Assembly (NCBI GenBank): GCA_009193035.1
Contig: SWDT01000034.1
Span: 186,001 to 250,000 of the forward strand
DNA: 64,000 bases
From: Halicephalobus mephisto
Lineage: Eukaryota > Nematoda > Chromadorea > Rhabditida > Panagrolaimidae
Reading direction: 5' to 3'
A model generated the notes under the pieces. It searched no databases and was not told the DNA's origin. It saw only the letters and a list, made by a program, of their open reading frames with translations. Position numbers and translations under genes: made by a program. Positions 12,660-25,100 of the stretch are shown in pieces. Within the stretch, counting starts at the first letter, position 1. The number at the start of each line of letters is the position of its first letter.

Positions 12660-12870
12660 AGGGTACACAATAAGTGTGAAGGTAAAAACGGTCCTAACCT
12701 AAAAAACTGCACCCGGACTGGCAACCCGCATGTGGTGGACAGGGCTGGAAAATGTCAAGAACGCTCCAAAGCCATTCAAGGCTCGAAGGAGGCCGGTGTT
12801 AACATAGGAGATCAGACCCCTCTGATTCATCCCCGCATCCAACGCTTCAGATTGGATTCATTACAGAAAT
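12660..12870 (+). mobile_element. GC-rich repeat relic, family not identified
   Basis: Sequence from CACCCGGACTGGCAACCCGC to the CCAACGC region has the composition of older transposon coding or leader DNA and is unlike its AT-rich neighbours. It has no long open frame. I think it is a retroelement fragment but cannot name the family. Confidence 0.3.
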
Positions 12871-13133
12871 CTTAACTTTTTTATATATTGTTAAACAACA
12901 TCACAGCAATAAAACTCCGTAAGATTACGGTGATCATGCTGAGATCACCTAATCAGAGAACGCCTCAAGTCCCAACATTGACAAAAGCAAATTTGTTTTC
13001 TTCATACCCTGAATTCACCCACTTTAATGCTCATTGAGTAATATTAAAAAATCAAACAGATGATTCCAAAAAAGTAACTTCATTGATATCCAAATAGATT
13101 CAACAAAAATCACACTGTTTTCCGAAATAGTTA

Positions 13134-14533
13134 TTAACACTCAAAATTCTGTCGGAATTCAAAGTCTACTGCCAAGTTATTCGAGATTTTCTTACGTTTA
13201 CGAAGGATGTTGTAAACTCCAGGAAATTTAATCTCAAAGTGGTATTCAAAATCATGAAATTTTTTCTTCAAATTTTTACAACAATATTGAACACTCTTTT
13301 TAGAAGCCTTAACCAATATATATGATGAAATACGGTGATCAATTTCGACATTTACACGTCCATTGTAAACGGCCAGTTCGTTTTCGTAGTGTACAAACTT
13401 TCCGAATAAACTAGAACATAAAATAGAATTGTATTGTTTTATGTTGGAAGAAAATCTGTTATATTCCCGAATTTGAAGTTCAAGGGATTCTAGATTAATA
13501 AACTTCGTATTTACAAACTCTAGGAAGTTCAGAATCCTCCAAGGCTTCAGAAACAAACCCGTACCGTAAACGTATAGCTGCAACTTTTTGAGAGATTGGA
13601 AACCACTGCTGCAAACTATTAAATATAATAAATAAAAAGTAGGAAAACCGACCCGACGTTCATTGTAAGAAAACTGTCAGGAAAGTTCGGCTTCACATAC
13701 TGAGAAATCAATGCATCGGTCGTCATAAAGTCACTTTTCAGAATATCCTCGAAAGAAGTATTATCGAATTTCAATTCTTCAGTATCAATGCGAATATTGC
13801 TTAAGTCAGTAATAGGAGTATACTGTATCTGGATGTGATCAAATCTTCTAGACTCGAGTAATAGCTTTGCATTGGAAAAACCAGAATCACTGAGCTGGAG
13901 GTTCTTGAAATCTAGAAGATATCGTTATTCTCTACCCACTAAAAAGTGTAACTTTTGTTCCAGTAAGAATTGCGAAGTATAACAAAAATATAATACAATC
14001 GTCACATTTTTCACAAATATTGGACCTTTGTAATAAAAATAAAACTTAACAGTGACGATTTATATTTGTTACTGTGCCAAAAGTTATACTTTTTTGTGTG
14101 TAACATTAAGTGGAACTTACTCGGATTCCTCAATAACATGTTTATAATAGAAGTAGGAAGAGGATTACTAGACACGATTGTCACTTCCTTAACAGATAAC
14201 AATGCCCAACGAATGAACTGTCTTCCATAAGGATGTGCGTAGTTCAATTCTACTCCGATTTCAGAATCCTATGTTTTCTCATTACAAAAAAATAATTTAT
14301 CAACTCACAAATGTAATTCGGATATCATATGACGAATCTGTCGAATAAGAATCCCAACTATTCTTTAATTGAGGATTGAGTACAACGCTCTTCGGTTTTT
14401 TCATTTTCGTTTTCAAAGCAAATAAAATCTCTTTTCCAGTGAGCATAACCTTGATCATAACATCGTTTTCGTGTGTGAACGAATCTTTCAACTCGTTAAG
14501 AAGATCGAGATAAAACTGTAAGTTAAAAGACAT
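13134..14533 (-). CDS. Unassigned four-exon family member 1 (possibly F-box-like)
   Basis: Exons 14533-14309, 14268-14121, 13911-13653 and 13608-13134 give 368 aa. Introns fall at phases 0, 1 and 2, exactly as in the paralogues at 16011-17276 and 35573-36835. Exon 1 (75 codons) has a helical segment around residues 5-40 that ends in MLTGKE, where the paralogues have MLCGKE and MLSGKK. Exon 2 carries RWALLSVKEV and NPLPTSIINMLLRN. Exons 3-4 have leucine-rich-like stretches (AKLLLESRRF, FQSLKKLQLY). Layout and drift recall nematode F-box proteins (short helical N-terminus, LRR-like body), but a canonical F-box is not evident, so function is open. The exon 3 donor (GTCGGT) is weak. Intron 2 contains a MITE. 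Confidence 0.75.
13937..14103. mobile_element. MITE family B copy inside intron 2 of the preceding gene
   Basis: An imperfect palindrome of about 165 bp with ends AAAAGTGTAACTTTTG and AAAAGTTATACTTTTTTGTG and internal GTCACATTTTTCA / AGTGACGATT. Other copies lie at 17907, 30752, 30965, 37177, 40108 and 40304. Confidence 0.7.
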
Positions 14534-16010
14534 TTAATCTGAAAATCAAAATTTAACAAATTTTTAAATTATGCAATATAATGAAATCTAAAATTTTCAC
14601 GCTGACGAAATGGGAATTTTCAGTAAGAAAAAAAAGTTATCTATTACGTTCGGCGATTAATGAAATTCTTATTCGGAAGTAAAAAAATAAACGATTATTT
14701 ACCGTTGATTTTGTGGCTTAGAATTGGTAATCTGAATCTTATGCCATCATTATATATTACTCTTAAATCAGAAATAAGTTTGATTTACTACTTTGGCATA
14801 TTACTAGTAATATATAATAATTTCGTAGAGACGTTTCGATTTAGTTCTTCCCACGGATTGAGTTATCACAACTTAATTAAAGCAAATGATAAGATATCGG
14901 AAGATTCATTCCTTGTCGAAATGGCGGCACAAAACGTACGAAACTGAGTTCAAAAGTTTAAAGATATAAATTTCAACATCTCAAGACACGAAGCACTTAC
15001 ATAAGCCGTCTCAAAGCTCTATTTTTACCAAGAAATAGTTTTATGAATGTACAGACAAAAAATACATTAGAATCGGTTTAATATATCCATACATTGTATA
15101 CAACGTACCGGAATCAACTTAATATATCGTAATATTGAATACAATGTATTCGATACATTAGAGCAATTTCAATGTACCTACAGATTACATACCATGTACG
15201 CATTCTTGTGTGTAAACATAAAAATAATTAATTTTCTAGAATCCTTACACAAAAAAGGATACATTAAAATACCTCTGCTGTATCGATGCAGTAAATACCA
15301 CATATCCAATACATCAGAGTCGCTTTAATGTATCTATACATCACATACCATGTACTCAGTTTTTGTGTATAAGAAAGATTACATCTCTGACCACAGTTCT
15401 GACATCTTCACAGGACAAAAAGTTCTTCAAATAGGAGAAAGTATTTCTTTAAGAAATATGGAATTCGTTGAAAACGACAAAATCATCTTTTTCACATATG
15501 ATATTTTGAATATTCTTGATAAGTTACAAACCACGTCAAGTGATATATTTGAATTAGAAGTTATCTTTTGGATCGATAAAAGTGAAAAAGCAAAATCGTT
15601 TTTATAGGAAAAAACTGGCCGATGAATCGCCAATTCACGACGATGTGTTTAGTAGCAACTTCCTTGATAAAATATTTCGAAATTTTTTGAAAAACCAAAG
15701 GTTTTTTATTATTTCATTGATCAAATGATATTATCTTAATTTCTGAGGTTCTTCTTTACCCATTTGATGGATATTCATTTAAAAATATGCAATTTATTCT
15801 CGGTATTTAGATTTTTCGGGACAAAAGTATTATTTTTACATTTTTTATTCTAAATTTATCTTATTTCCAATACTTATTAATAAACAACATTACAAAATCA
15901 AATACACTTTTTACAGGAATTAATTTCATTGTCATTTAAATTGATCTATCAAAAATCACAGTATTCTTAAGTATGATCAGTTCCAAAAAAACAGATGTAA
16001 TCAACTTACA
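14534..16010. other. Spacer between paralogues with two palindromic elements
   Basis: Contains two family A palindromic elements with ACAAAAAA termini at 15051-15214 and 15246-15370. Plus-strand open frames at 14660-14947 and 15350-15607 have mediocre composition; the second overlaps the repeat. No gene is called. Minus-strand sequence right of 15700 is AT-rich 3' flank of the next gene. Confidence 0.45.
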
Positions 16011-17276
16011 TCATGAAGAAAGATAGAAAATTAAACAAATGTTATAGCTTATTATACGGTTCTCTGAAATAACATTAGCCTTATGAAAGGTTCTGAAGAT
16101 TCTATTCTGATCATTCTTGAAGCGATAATCATAGTCCGGGAGTTCTTTCTTGAACTTCTCGCAATAATCTTCAATGGCTCCGTCGACAATATTGGAACAT
16201 TTCCTGTATCTCATGCGATACGTAAGTTCGACACTTGCTCGTCCGTTGTAACAAGCTAGCATATCTTCGTAGTTTGCAAGATTCGTGGGGAAATTGGGAG
16301 GCATAATAAAGTTCCCTTGGGTTTCATCGTATATTAGATCATCATATTCATTGCTAAAGTTAATTTTAAGTAACTCTAGGTTAATGAAATTCCCATTCGC
16401 AAATTCCAGGAATTTAAGGATGGGCTTAGGATAGACAAATAAGTTCCTCCTCGGGATGATTAACTCCAGCTTTTTGAGAGATTGAAAAGCAGGACTGCAA
16501 ATTACCAGTTACAGTAAATAAAAGCTAAAAAACTGACCTAATCTGCGTTGTAATATCAATACAGAAGAAATTTTTCTGTTCATACTTAGTAACCAATGAA
16601 TTTGTTTTGATGGACTCAACACTCAGAACAGATTCAACGGGAACAGCACTTAAGTTCACTTCTTCAGCATCAATAGGAGTATCTCTCAATTCCCAAAACA
16701 CACCACTTCCCATCCGAATGTAATCAAATCTTCTAGATCCCAACAGCAGTTTTGCCGTCGATAAATCACAGTCATTAAGGATAAGATTTCTGAAATCTGA
16801 AAAGAAAACAAGATTATCTTGTGACAGTAAGCGAAACTCACTTGAATTCTTCAATAACAAATCGGTGACAATTGTGGGGAGTGGGTATTTGATTTTGATC
16901 TCGACTTTCTTGACAGAAGATAAGGCCCATTTGATAATCCGTTCCACATAAGGATACGTAATATTTATTCCAATTTTGGTGCATTTTTGAAACCCGAAAT
17001 CAATATCCTATGTTTTCTGGTCATATAAAGTATAACAATTCATCAACTTACAAATTTCATGCACACTCCGTAAAACCAAATCCTTGGAGGTCGAGAAGAC
17101 TTCCAAGTTGTGGAGTCGTAGAATTCAACAACGTTTGTCTCATTTATAGAAGCCTTTAAAGAGCACAAAGGTTCCTTTCCACAGAGCATAAATCTGTTCA
17201 TAAGCTGTTTATCACATTTGGATAAACTCATTAAATCTTTGAGGAAATCAGCATAACAATGTTCACTCAAAGCCAT
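16011..17276 (-). CDS. Unassigned four-exon family member 2 (possibly F-box-like)
   Basis: Exons 17276-17052, 17007-16842, 16796-16538 and 16494-16011 give 377 aa with phases 0/1/2 as in its relatives. It starts at MALSEHCYADF; a longer in-frame start (17294) exists, but the MAL start matches the plus-strand paralogue (MALNPD). Shared blocks: MLCGKEPLCSLK, IIKWALSSVKKVEIK, LPTIVTDLLLKNSS, AKLLLGSRRFDYI, VESIKTNSLV, YNGRASVELTYRMR. The last of these aligns with YNGQANIEINHR in the third copy. A head-to-tail tandem with member 1 on the same strand indicates local duplication. Confidence 0.78.
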
Positions 17277-17906
17277 TTTAAATCGGAAAAACAATAGAAT
17301 TCAATCACAAGTTTCACTATGATGCACTGTTGTACAACTTTGTTTTTTATATTGATGTTAAATCGGGTTTTTTTGGGCAGAACGACATTCGTTCACATGA
17401 AATTACTCAAGAAAGTAGTCAGTCTTTCATTTCCAAAACAAGTGGAATCTAGCACCAGGCAATTGCGTAATGATCGATAGTCATCCATGTACATGTTTCT
17501 TTTCTAATCGCTTTTTATTTCATTTGTTGTTCTTTATCGAAACCAACTTACTACGAACTAAAATATCACAAACGTCTATCATTAATGAACCATAAAGAAA
17601 GTCCCATACAAGTCACAAATATGCAATATAAAAATAATTCAATCTTGATCTTAAAAACACTTGTGAAAAAATACACTTGTTTTGCAGCTTTATACTTTAA
17701 ATTCATCTTACTTCAGATATTTATTAGTAAACTATATTACAAAGATCAAATATGTTACTTCCACAGATCAATCTCGCCATCATTTGAATCGATCCGTTGA
17801 AAACCATAGAATCCCCAATAATTTCTATATCAACGGTCTTTTTCTTTATTTTCGCCATTATAATTATTGTTGTTTATGTATAAAAAGTATAGCGGAATTT
17901 TCCTAT
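17277..17906. other. Upstream spacer, no gene seen
   Basis: AT-rich upstream sequence of family member 2. Two overlapping plus-strand frames (17585-17800, 17682-17942) have no recognisable content and are probably chance. Confidence 0.4.
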
Positions 17907-18057
17907 ACACAAGAAAAATGTCTTTTGCCCAGTAACAAATGAAAATCATCGCTATAAGTTGTATTTTTGTTACAAATGTGAAACATTCATGAAAAATGTG
18001 ACGATTGTTACATTTTGTAGTTATTACAAGAACTAAAGTTATGTTTTTTACTGTATG
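17907..18057. mobile_element. MITE family B copy
   Basis: ACACAAGAAAAATG at the left and AAGTTATGTTTTTTACTG at the right flank an internal palindrome containing AAAAATGTGACGATTG. Same family as at 13937 and 37177. Confidence 0.65.
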
Positions 18058-18084
18058 TTCAAATTCATGACAGAACTTGTTTCT

Positions 18085-18421
18085 AACGTTAAAAAAATAG
18101 TGGTTCAAGTTTGGAAATTCTTTCTCAAGTTCCTCGGAATAATTTTCAAAAGTTTTTTAAAATATTGCAAATTATTTTAGAATTGATTTCATGTTTAATC
18201 TCGACAATTCCTCGTTCATTATAATCAGTTAACTTTCTTCAAGGTAACCATAGTTTTGAGTAAATTCTGAAGCATAACAAAGTACCTGTTTTTCATTATT
18301 GATAAATTTATCACAATCTCCGAAAAACCAAAGTTCTAAGGACTTCAATTTAACAAGCTTTGTAGCCATAAACTCTAGAAATTCAAAGTACTTTTCAGAG
18401 CTAGAAACCAGCTTTACTGCA
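18085..18421 (-). pseudogene. Decayed exon 4 of a further member of the four-exon family
   Basis: Read on the minus strand from 18421, translated pieces align with exon 4 of the intact paralogues: FEFLEFMATKLVKLKSLEL (compare FLELLTTKLVNLTTIEL), then after a shift DYNERGIVEIKHEI (compare NYNGQANIEINHR), then after another shift ENYSEELEKEFPNL (compare ENHEKQYPDFEYH). At least two frameshifts or stops break it and exons 1-3 are not found. The left end of a family A palindromic array abuts it at 18421, which may mark the disruption. Confidence 0.72.
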
Positions 18422-18979
18422 CTGATATCAACTTAATATATTGATTCGTTGAATATAATGTATCTGATACATTAGAACTGTTTCAATGGATCCATATATT
18501 GAATACAATGCACCAATATCAACGTAATATATCTATACATTGAATATAATGTAGCCAATGCATCAGAGTCGTTTCAATGTATCCACACATTGAATACAAC
18601 GTACCGATATCAACTTAATATATTGATTCGTTGAATATAATGTAGCCAATGCATCAGAGTCGTTTCAATGGATCCATATATTGAATACAATGCACCAATA
18701 TCAACGTAATATATCTATACATTGAATATAATGTAGCCAATGCATCAGAGTCGTTTCAATGTATCCACACATTGAATACAACGTACCGATATCAACGTAA
18801 TATATCGATACATTGAATATAATATTTCTCATACATCAGAACCATTTTAATATATCTGTACTTTGTATATAATGCACCAGTATCAACTCAATATATCGAC
18901 ACATTAAATATACATCTGACACATCAGAACTATTTTAATGTATCCATACGTTATACACTATGTACCTATTTTTGTGTGA
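18421..18979. repeat. Palindromic element family A, expanded array
   Basis: Repeated blocks of TATCGATACATTGAATA and CAGAGTCGTTTCAATG alternate about every 60 bp, each short block nearly self-complementary. A near-perfect ~170-bp internal duplication is visible (18421-18590 versus 18600-18790). The right end TACCTATTTTTGTGTG matches the termini of other copies. Relatives at 15051, 15246, 38791, 62188 and 62601. Confidence 0.7.
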
Positions 18980-20740
18980 TGTATCTTTATTCAACAACTT
19001 CTTCGATTTTTATTATCTGAGTCTATTCCAAATGACTTTCCTACTATGAACAGAATTTTATCTACTCTTCGATCTTGAATTTGATTAGTGATTTTAAATA
19101 TCATTCGTGACGGAACTGAAGAATTTTTACCCAACAATTTCTTCGATTTTTACTTTTTAAAGAACATGTTTCAAGTTGTGATTTTAGTATGAATAGTTTC
19201 AACTTTATTTTCAATCATAAATTTCGTCATTGATTTCCAACCAGAAGAATACAGTAACAGATTGAAGAATTTCGCTTAAAAAAAATGAAATTAAACTTCG
19301 AGATTATGCCAGTTTTCCCCTCCAAGTCGACTGTCCAATAATTGAAGTGCTCAATTTCCTTTCGCAGGAGATTGTCGTAGTTCCATCTGGACTGTACAAA
19401 AATTATTGTTTGTCATCGTTCAGTTTCGTTATCAAAGATTCTCGCAGGCTAGGCCCGTTTTTCCTTTTGGCTTATGTTTACGGAACCAAAATCGAATCAA
19501 AAATCCGCTGAGTAATACTGTCGCCAAAATGGCGCCGAAATACCGTAATCAACAAGGATGATTAATAATTTTCAAATTACTTAAATCTAATATTGTTGGA
19601 TAAATTAGAGAAAAACGAAGGTTATATCGAAAAATTCAGAACTGATAACTTGCGCAAAATCTGATAATGTGATTTCATTTGATGATAAAAGTTTATCTAA
19701 TCAATAAGTTTCTTCGTCTTCTGATTGGAATCATTCTGTTCGGTTCTGATGGCAGCCATCGTGACCCTGTATTTCCAGGGTGCTTTTGGAGACGGATCGA
19801 TCACGTCAAAGTCCGATTTCGAATTTTCGCTTCGAATTCGATTTTTAAAAAAATCTTTAAAATTTTCAATTTAAATTTTAACTTTGATTTTTTGGGAAAT
19901 TTCAACATCAATATCTGAAAAAATTTTTATTTTTCTATTTTTTGAAAATTAAAATTATTTAAAATTGAAGTGAAAGATGTTCAAATTTTCTAGAAGCTTC
20001 TGAAAATTTACGAATCTAAAAAATTTTAAAAATTGAATAGAAACTTCTATAATCCTATAAATCAATTTAGAACCAAACAAGAAAGTCTGAAATCTTCTAG
20101 ATTCTGATAGAAAACTTAAATCTTCAATTTTATGGAAATTTTTGGGATTTTTCGTAATTTAATAGAATTTTTTTGCATTTTTAGAACTCAGTCAAAACTT
20201 CTGGAATCCCATGGAATCTTTTAGAATCAAAAGAGATTCTGAAATTTTCTGAATTTCGATAAAAAACAAAAATTTTCTGAATTTCGGTAAAAAAATAAAA
20301 TTTTCTGAATTTTGGTAAAAAACTAAGATTTTCTGAATTTCGATAAAAAACTAAAATTTTCTAAATTTCGATAAAAAAATTAATTTTTCTAAATTTCGAT
20401 AAAAAAAAACTAAAATTTTCTGAATTTCGATAAAAAAAAATAAAATTTTTCTAAATTTCGATAAAAAACAAAAATTTTTTTGAATTTTTTGGAAGTTTTT
20501 GAAATATTTCGTAATTCAATAAAAATGTTTGAAACATTTTAGAATTGAATCAAAACTTTTAGAATTTTATGAGATCTTCTGGAATCAAATAAAAGATTCT
20601 GGATTCTTCAAAAATTTCGTAAAAAATTTTAAAATCAACTTAAAAAATCTTGCAATTTTTTAAAAAGATTTCGAAATTCGCATCGAGATGATTTTCGAAA
20701 ATTTTAAATTTTAATAATATTATTTTTAGAAAATTTCCTA
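18980..20740. other. Spacer with isolated coding-like islands, unresolved
   Basis: Two islands have coding-like composition. At 19370-19512 the plus strand reads EIVVVPSGLYKNY to a stop, after a TTTCGCAG acceptor, while the minus strand of about 19440-19560 reads a hydrophobic stretch followed by a Lys/Arg-rich tail (FRKHKPKGK). At 19740-19830 both strands are open. Frames do not join convincingly. 19920-20740 is AT-rich with CTGAATTTCGATAAAAAA-type tandem units (20240-20480). Probably remnants of one gene. Confidence 0.35.
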
Positions 20741-20751
20741 ACTTCAATTAT

Positions 20752-20924
20752 TAGGCCATTAGGACCTCGACTAAAACCGCTGATTGTTGATCTTCATTTT
20801 TCGTTGAAGTCTCATGGACCTCAAGACACTACAGTACTCTCTGGTGAGGAAGAACTAATTATTGACAGATTAATGAACAGAAGTCATTTAAAATTTCCCA
20901 AAAATACATCCAATGGATTACTGT
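20752..20924 (+). CDS. Orphan terminal exon, unknown protein (partial)
   Basis: After a TTATTAG acceptor, an open frame reads PLGPRLKPLIVDLHFSL, continues through SGEEELIIDRL and stops at TAG. Codon use looks real compared with the flanks. A possible upstream partner is the plus-strand frame at about 19750-19800 (MAAIVTLYFQGAFGDG), which could join in phase through a weak GT donor. The partner is uncertain, the family is not recognised and the gene may be dead. Confidence 0.35.
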
Positions 20925-20929
20925 AGGAT

Positions 20930-21880
20930 TAGAAAAGTGGAAATTCTTCGAATGAATGATTACTGTAATTATAAAATTTATAATTATTCAAATTTCACAA
21001 AATTTTAGAATTTTAATTTTAAAAATTTCTGAAATTTATATTTTTGAAATATTTTAAAACTTCTAAAAATTATAGAAAATTGAAAATTCTTTAAAAATAT
21101 AATAGAAATCTACGAAATTCTCAAAAATTTTATAAAAAATTCTACATTTTTTTGAATTTTTATAAAAAAATTCTGAAATTTTATAGAATTTTATAGAAAA
21201 TTAAAAATCTATGAAATTTTCAAAAATTTTATGAATGATTTTGAAGTTTTTTGAATTTTTATAGAAAATTCTGAAATTTTATAGAAAATTAAAAATCTAT
21301 GAAATTCTCGAAAATTTTATGAATGATTTTGAAGTTTTTTGAATTTTATAGAAAATTCTGAAATTTTATAGAAAATTAAAAATCTACGAAATTCTCGAAA
21401 ATTTTATGAAAAATTTTGAAGATTTTCGAAATTTCTTGAAATCATAAAAAACTTTCAGAATCTCCCAGAATCCAATGCAACGTACCAAAACCTTCAATAA
21501 CCTCACGAAGGCTTCTGAATTCTTCCACAATTTCATCGAAATTTAAAATTATGAAAACTTTGGAATTTTAAAAATTGTCATCGGACGATTTCGCAACAAC
21601 GCTGATTTTCTATTTTTGTAAAGTATGTTTTATTTATTAATTATGAAACTCATTCGAAAGCAATGAAATCAAAAAAGTCCCCGACCCCCGAGAGTCGAAA
21701 ACACGAAACCAACACCCATTATTAAAACTGCTTTTGTCGGAACCCGAAAGCACCCGGAATTTTCGCCCCTTTTTAGACTACCCTCTATCCCCGAACACGT
21801 GTGGGTGTCTTTCATCTCGAAGAATTTCTAAATAACTGCTAAAGTTGAAGAAAAACAATCAAGTTCCTCAAAAAGCTTCC
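20930..21880. repeat. AT-rich spacer with ~80-bp tandem units
   Basis: About 21130-21430 contains three to four copies of a unit with the core GAAAATTAAAAATCTATGAA and TTTTGAAGTTTTTTGAATT. Nothing coding is seen. Confidence 0.5.
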
Positions 21881-22171
21881 GATTGGTCGAAGTTGGAAAA
21901 TCGGTCCGCCCTGCCCATCGGAGGACCATAAACGAGGAAAAATCAGTCTTGCTGATAAAACTGTCCTTGTGCGGTCTGTCTAATCAAGAATCCCCCAAGT
22001 CCTCAAGTGATATCACAGACTATCTTCAGCGAGATAAAGTGAATAAATTTTTGACCACAATGATTTCAGATTATCGACTTTTTATTTGATTAGATAATTT
22101 TTATTGATTTTTTGAGGTTCAGGGTTACGGGGGATTTGATTTATTATATTTATTAAATGTGAAATTCCAGG
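21880..22171 (+). promoter_or_regulatory. Upstream region of the GATA-factor gene with GATA sites
   Basis: Directly upstream of the first coding exon are TGATAA (21953-21958), AGATAA (22032-22037) and a reverse ATTATC near 22070, all matching the WGATAR core. Autoregulation by GATA factors is a known feature of nematode GATA genes and is an inference here. TTCCAG at 22165-22170 just before the ATG (22172) is a good acceptor, suggesting either trans-splicing or a cis 5' intron. Confidence 0.45.
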
Positions 22172-25100
22172 ATGGAAGCCACACCAGGATCCCATGTGCT
22201 CCAGACGGTCAAACCAGAACCCACCCTGGGCCCGGCCCCGGGGAGCATCTCGACCCTCAACTCCGCTTTCACCGCTAATCCTGCTATGCATTTTATAAAA
22301 CCAGGTTAGTTGGTTACAGTATCCGTCAAATTTCTGCTGTTTTCGGTCTTGATGAACAAACTACACACATCTTTGAAAATTTCTAAAACAATCAAAAATT
22401 TCATCGAACGATTTCGATTTTGAAATTGTTGGAGGAGTCAGTATTTCACTCGACTCAGATACATCTCGTAAATACCTACAGTAGGTTTAGGAATAAGTTT
22501 TAACCTGGAATGAGGAAAATGTTCTTTTTTCATTCACTATTTCGGAAGTTTTTCTGAATTGTCAATCGCTATCCAAATGATAATTTTAACAGGAAGGAGA
22601 ACAGTGATTGATTTCGAACACTATCCGTTCTGTATCAGAGCTGTTGAAATCATTGTGGAAAAACAGTTCTAATGAGAAAATGGATAGTGATTGATTTCGA
22701 ACACTATCCATACTATATCAGAGCTGTTGAAATCATTGTGGAAAAACAGTTCTAATGAGAAAACGGATAGTGATTGATTTCGAACACTATCCATACTATA
22801 TCAGAGCTATTAAAATCACTATCCAAAAACAACTTTAGTAAAAAATGAATAGTGTCTGTTTTCAACTGAAATTGAAACTTTCCAATCACTATCCGAAATA
22901 ACAACTCCAATGAGAAAGTGGATAGTGACTGAAAATAGACACTATTCTTGTCTTCAATCAGAATTGTGGAAGTTATTATTAAAAAACATTTCTGATGATT
23001 TTTTTGAATAATGACGAAATTTCGACCACTATCGAAAGCTCACCTTAGAACCGTCATTCCCGCCGAAAATAAAGCTCCAATAAAACTACGGATCAACTTT
23101 GTCTTTTTTCCGCTGCTTTCCCTACAGTATCCCATCGAGAAGCAACCGAAATAAATTTTTTCGATTCAATTTTTTATTTTTTTTTTTCATTAGAGTACTG
23201 TAAAAGAAAATTTCAGATTATCGTTATTTGTAAATTTTGGATAATTTAAAAATTAAATTTTTCAAATATCTTAGAAAATTGTAAAAATTCATGTTGAAAC
23301 AATTTCGTAATATTTTAAAAATCATTTTTTTTTAGATTTTAAAAATTGGTGTTCAGGAAATTTTATAAAAATAATTATTTTTAATTTTTAAAAAATTTAT
23401 GAAAATGATTATTTTAAATTTTTTTATAAATTTATAAAAGTAGTTATTTTTAATTTTTTAAAAATTTATGAAAATGATTATTTTAAATTTTTTTATAAAT
23501 TTATAAAAGTAGTTATTTTTAATTTTTTAAAAATTTATGAAAATGATTATTTTTAATTTATAAAAATAGTTATTTTTAATTTTTTATAAATTTATGAAAA
23601 TAATTATTTTTAATTTTTAAAAAATTTATGAAAATGATTATTTTTAATTTTTTATAAATTTATAAAAATGATTATTTTTTATTTATAAAGATGGTTATTT
23701 TTAATTTTTTTAATTTAAAAAAATGATTTTTTTTTATTTTTTTAATTTAAAAAATAACTTTAGTAAATCCCCTAGAACATATCCAATTGTCGAACATGCA
23801 GTCGGCTAACCTCTACATCCAGGGTGGCACCAACTTCAACTACTACAACCCCGTCCGATCCTACGAATTTCAGGACACTGCTGTCAACATCAACCCGATC
23901 GTCGATCCGTGAGTTTCCTTCACTTGAAAAATTAAAATTTTTTCTTTTTAGAAATTATTCTGCAGAATTGTCTTACTTGGATAATAATATTTACAATCAA
24001 ACTTCGTATTTCATGCCAGCACAAAATTTAAATTATTTCGTTTCATCAAATCACATGTTTCAAACGACAGAATGCACTGTTTGCGGAAAACAAGTTAATA
24101 AATTCGAGGGCTCCAATGATGCAAACGGGTTCTGTATCTGTAATACCTGTTTCGTAGGTACCCCCTCCAACTCCCAGCAGGACATTAAGGTCAAACAGGA
24201 GGCCCACTACCCCAAGCCCGAACCCAGATCTAGTCCTCCTGGAAATGGAAAGAAAAATCTCAAAGGAAAATCAAATGTAAGTTTTTTAAAAATTGTATAG
24301 TGATTTTTCTACTTTATTAGTCATTATCCAGAAACAGTTACGGTGAAAAAATGGATAGTGACTGATTTTTGGACACTATCCAGATTTTTATTATGTTTTC
24401 AGATAGTGATTTTGACAGCTCCAATAAAAATTGGATAGTGACTAGAAAACTCAAATTCGTGTTAACAATAGACACTATCCAGATTTTCATTGGAGCTGTT
24501 TTCGGGTAATAATTTTGACAGCTCTAATGAAAATTGGATAGTGACTGGAAAGCTATGATTTGAGTCGAAAGTAGACACTATTTTCTTTAGCTGTTTTCGA
24601 ATATTCATTTTGACAGCTCAAATAAGAATGAAAATAGTGACTATATTTGACAATTTTAAAATTTTCTCAATCACTTTTTTTAAAATTAACAAAATCATCA
24701 TCTAAAATCTCAACACAGTACCCTGATAGTGACTGATTTTTAATTTTCAGAATAATACCCCGATTCAAAGAAAACAAAACCTGGTGTGTTCAAATTGCAA
24801 AGGAAGTTCAACAACCCTCTGGCGTCGTAATCATTTGGGAGAATCCGTCTGCAAGTAAGTTAAAAAATAATTTTAAAAAATCACTAAAAGTAAATTTCAG
24901 TGCTTGTGGATTATATTACAAATTGCATAATGTGAATCGGCCGATTACGATGAAAAAAGAGGGAATTCAAACAAGAAAAAGAAAACCACGACAATCTGGA
25001 GAACCCAACATGAAATCGAGAAGAAGTGTCACTAATAATGCTGGTCTCAATCACGAGGAAAACGAAAGACAGATGTTAGCAGCTACTTACGATCAACGTG

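Noticed and set aside
14660..15607. Plus-strand ORFs of 95 and 85 aa as genes
   Set aside because: Poor composition, overlap with palindromic elements, no splice or polyA support and no recognisable domain.
22590..24620. GGATAGTG repeats as bona fide ELT-1 binding arrays
   Set aside because: GGATAG does not fit WGATAR at the first position; a dispersed palindromic repeat explains the pattern as well. Kept only as an observation.
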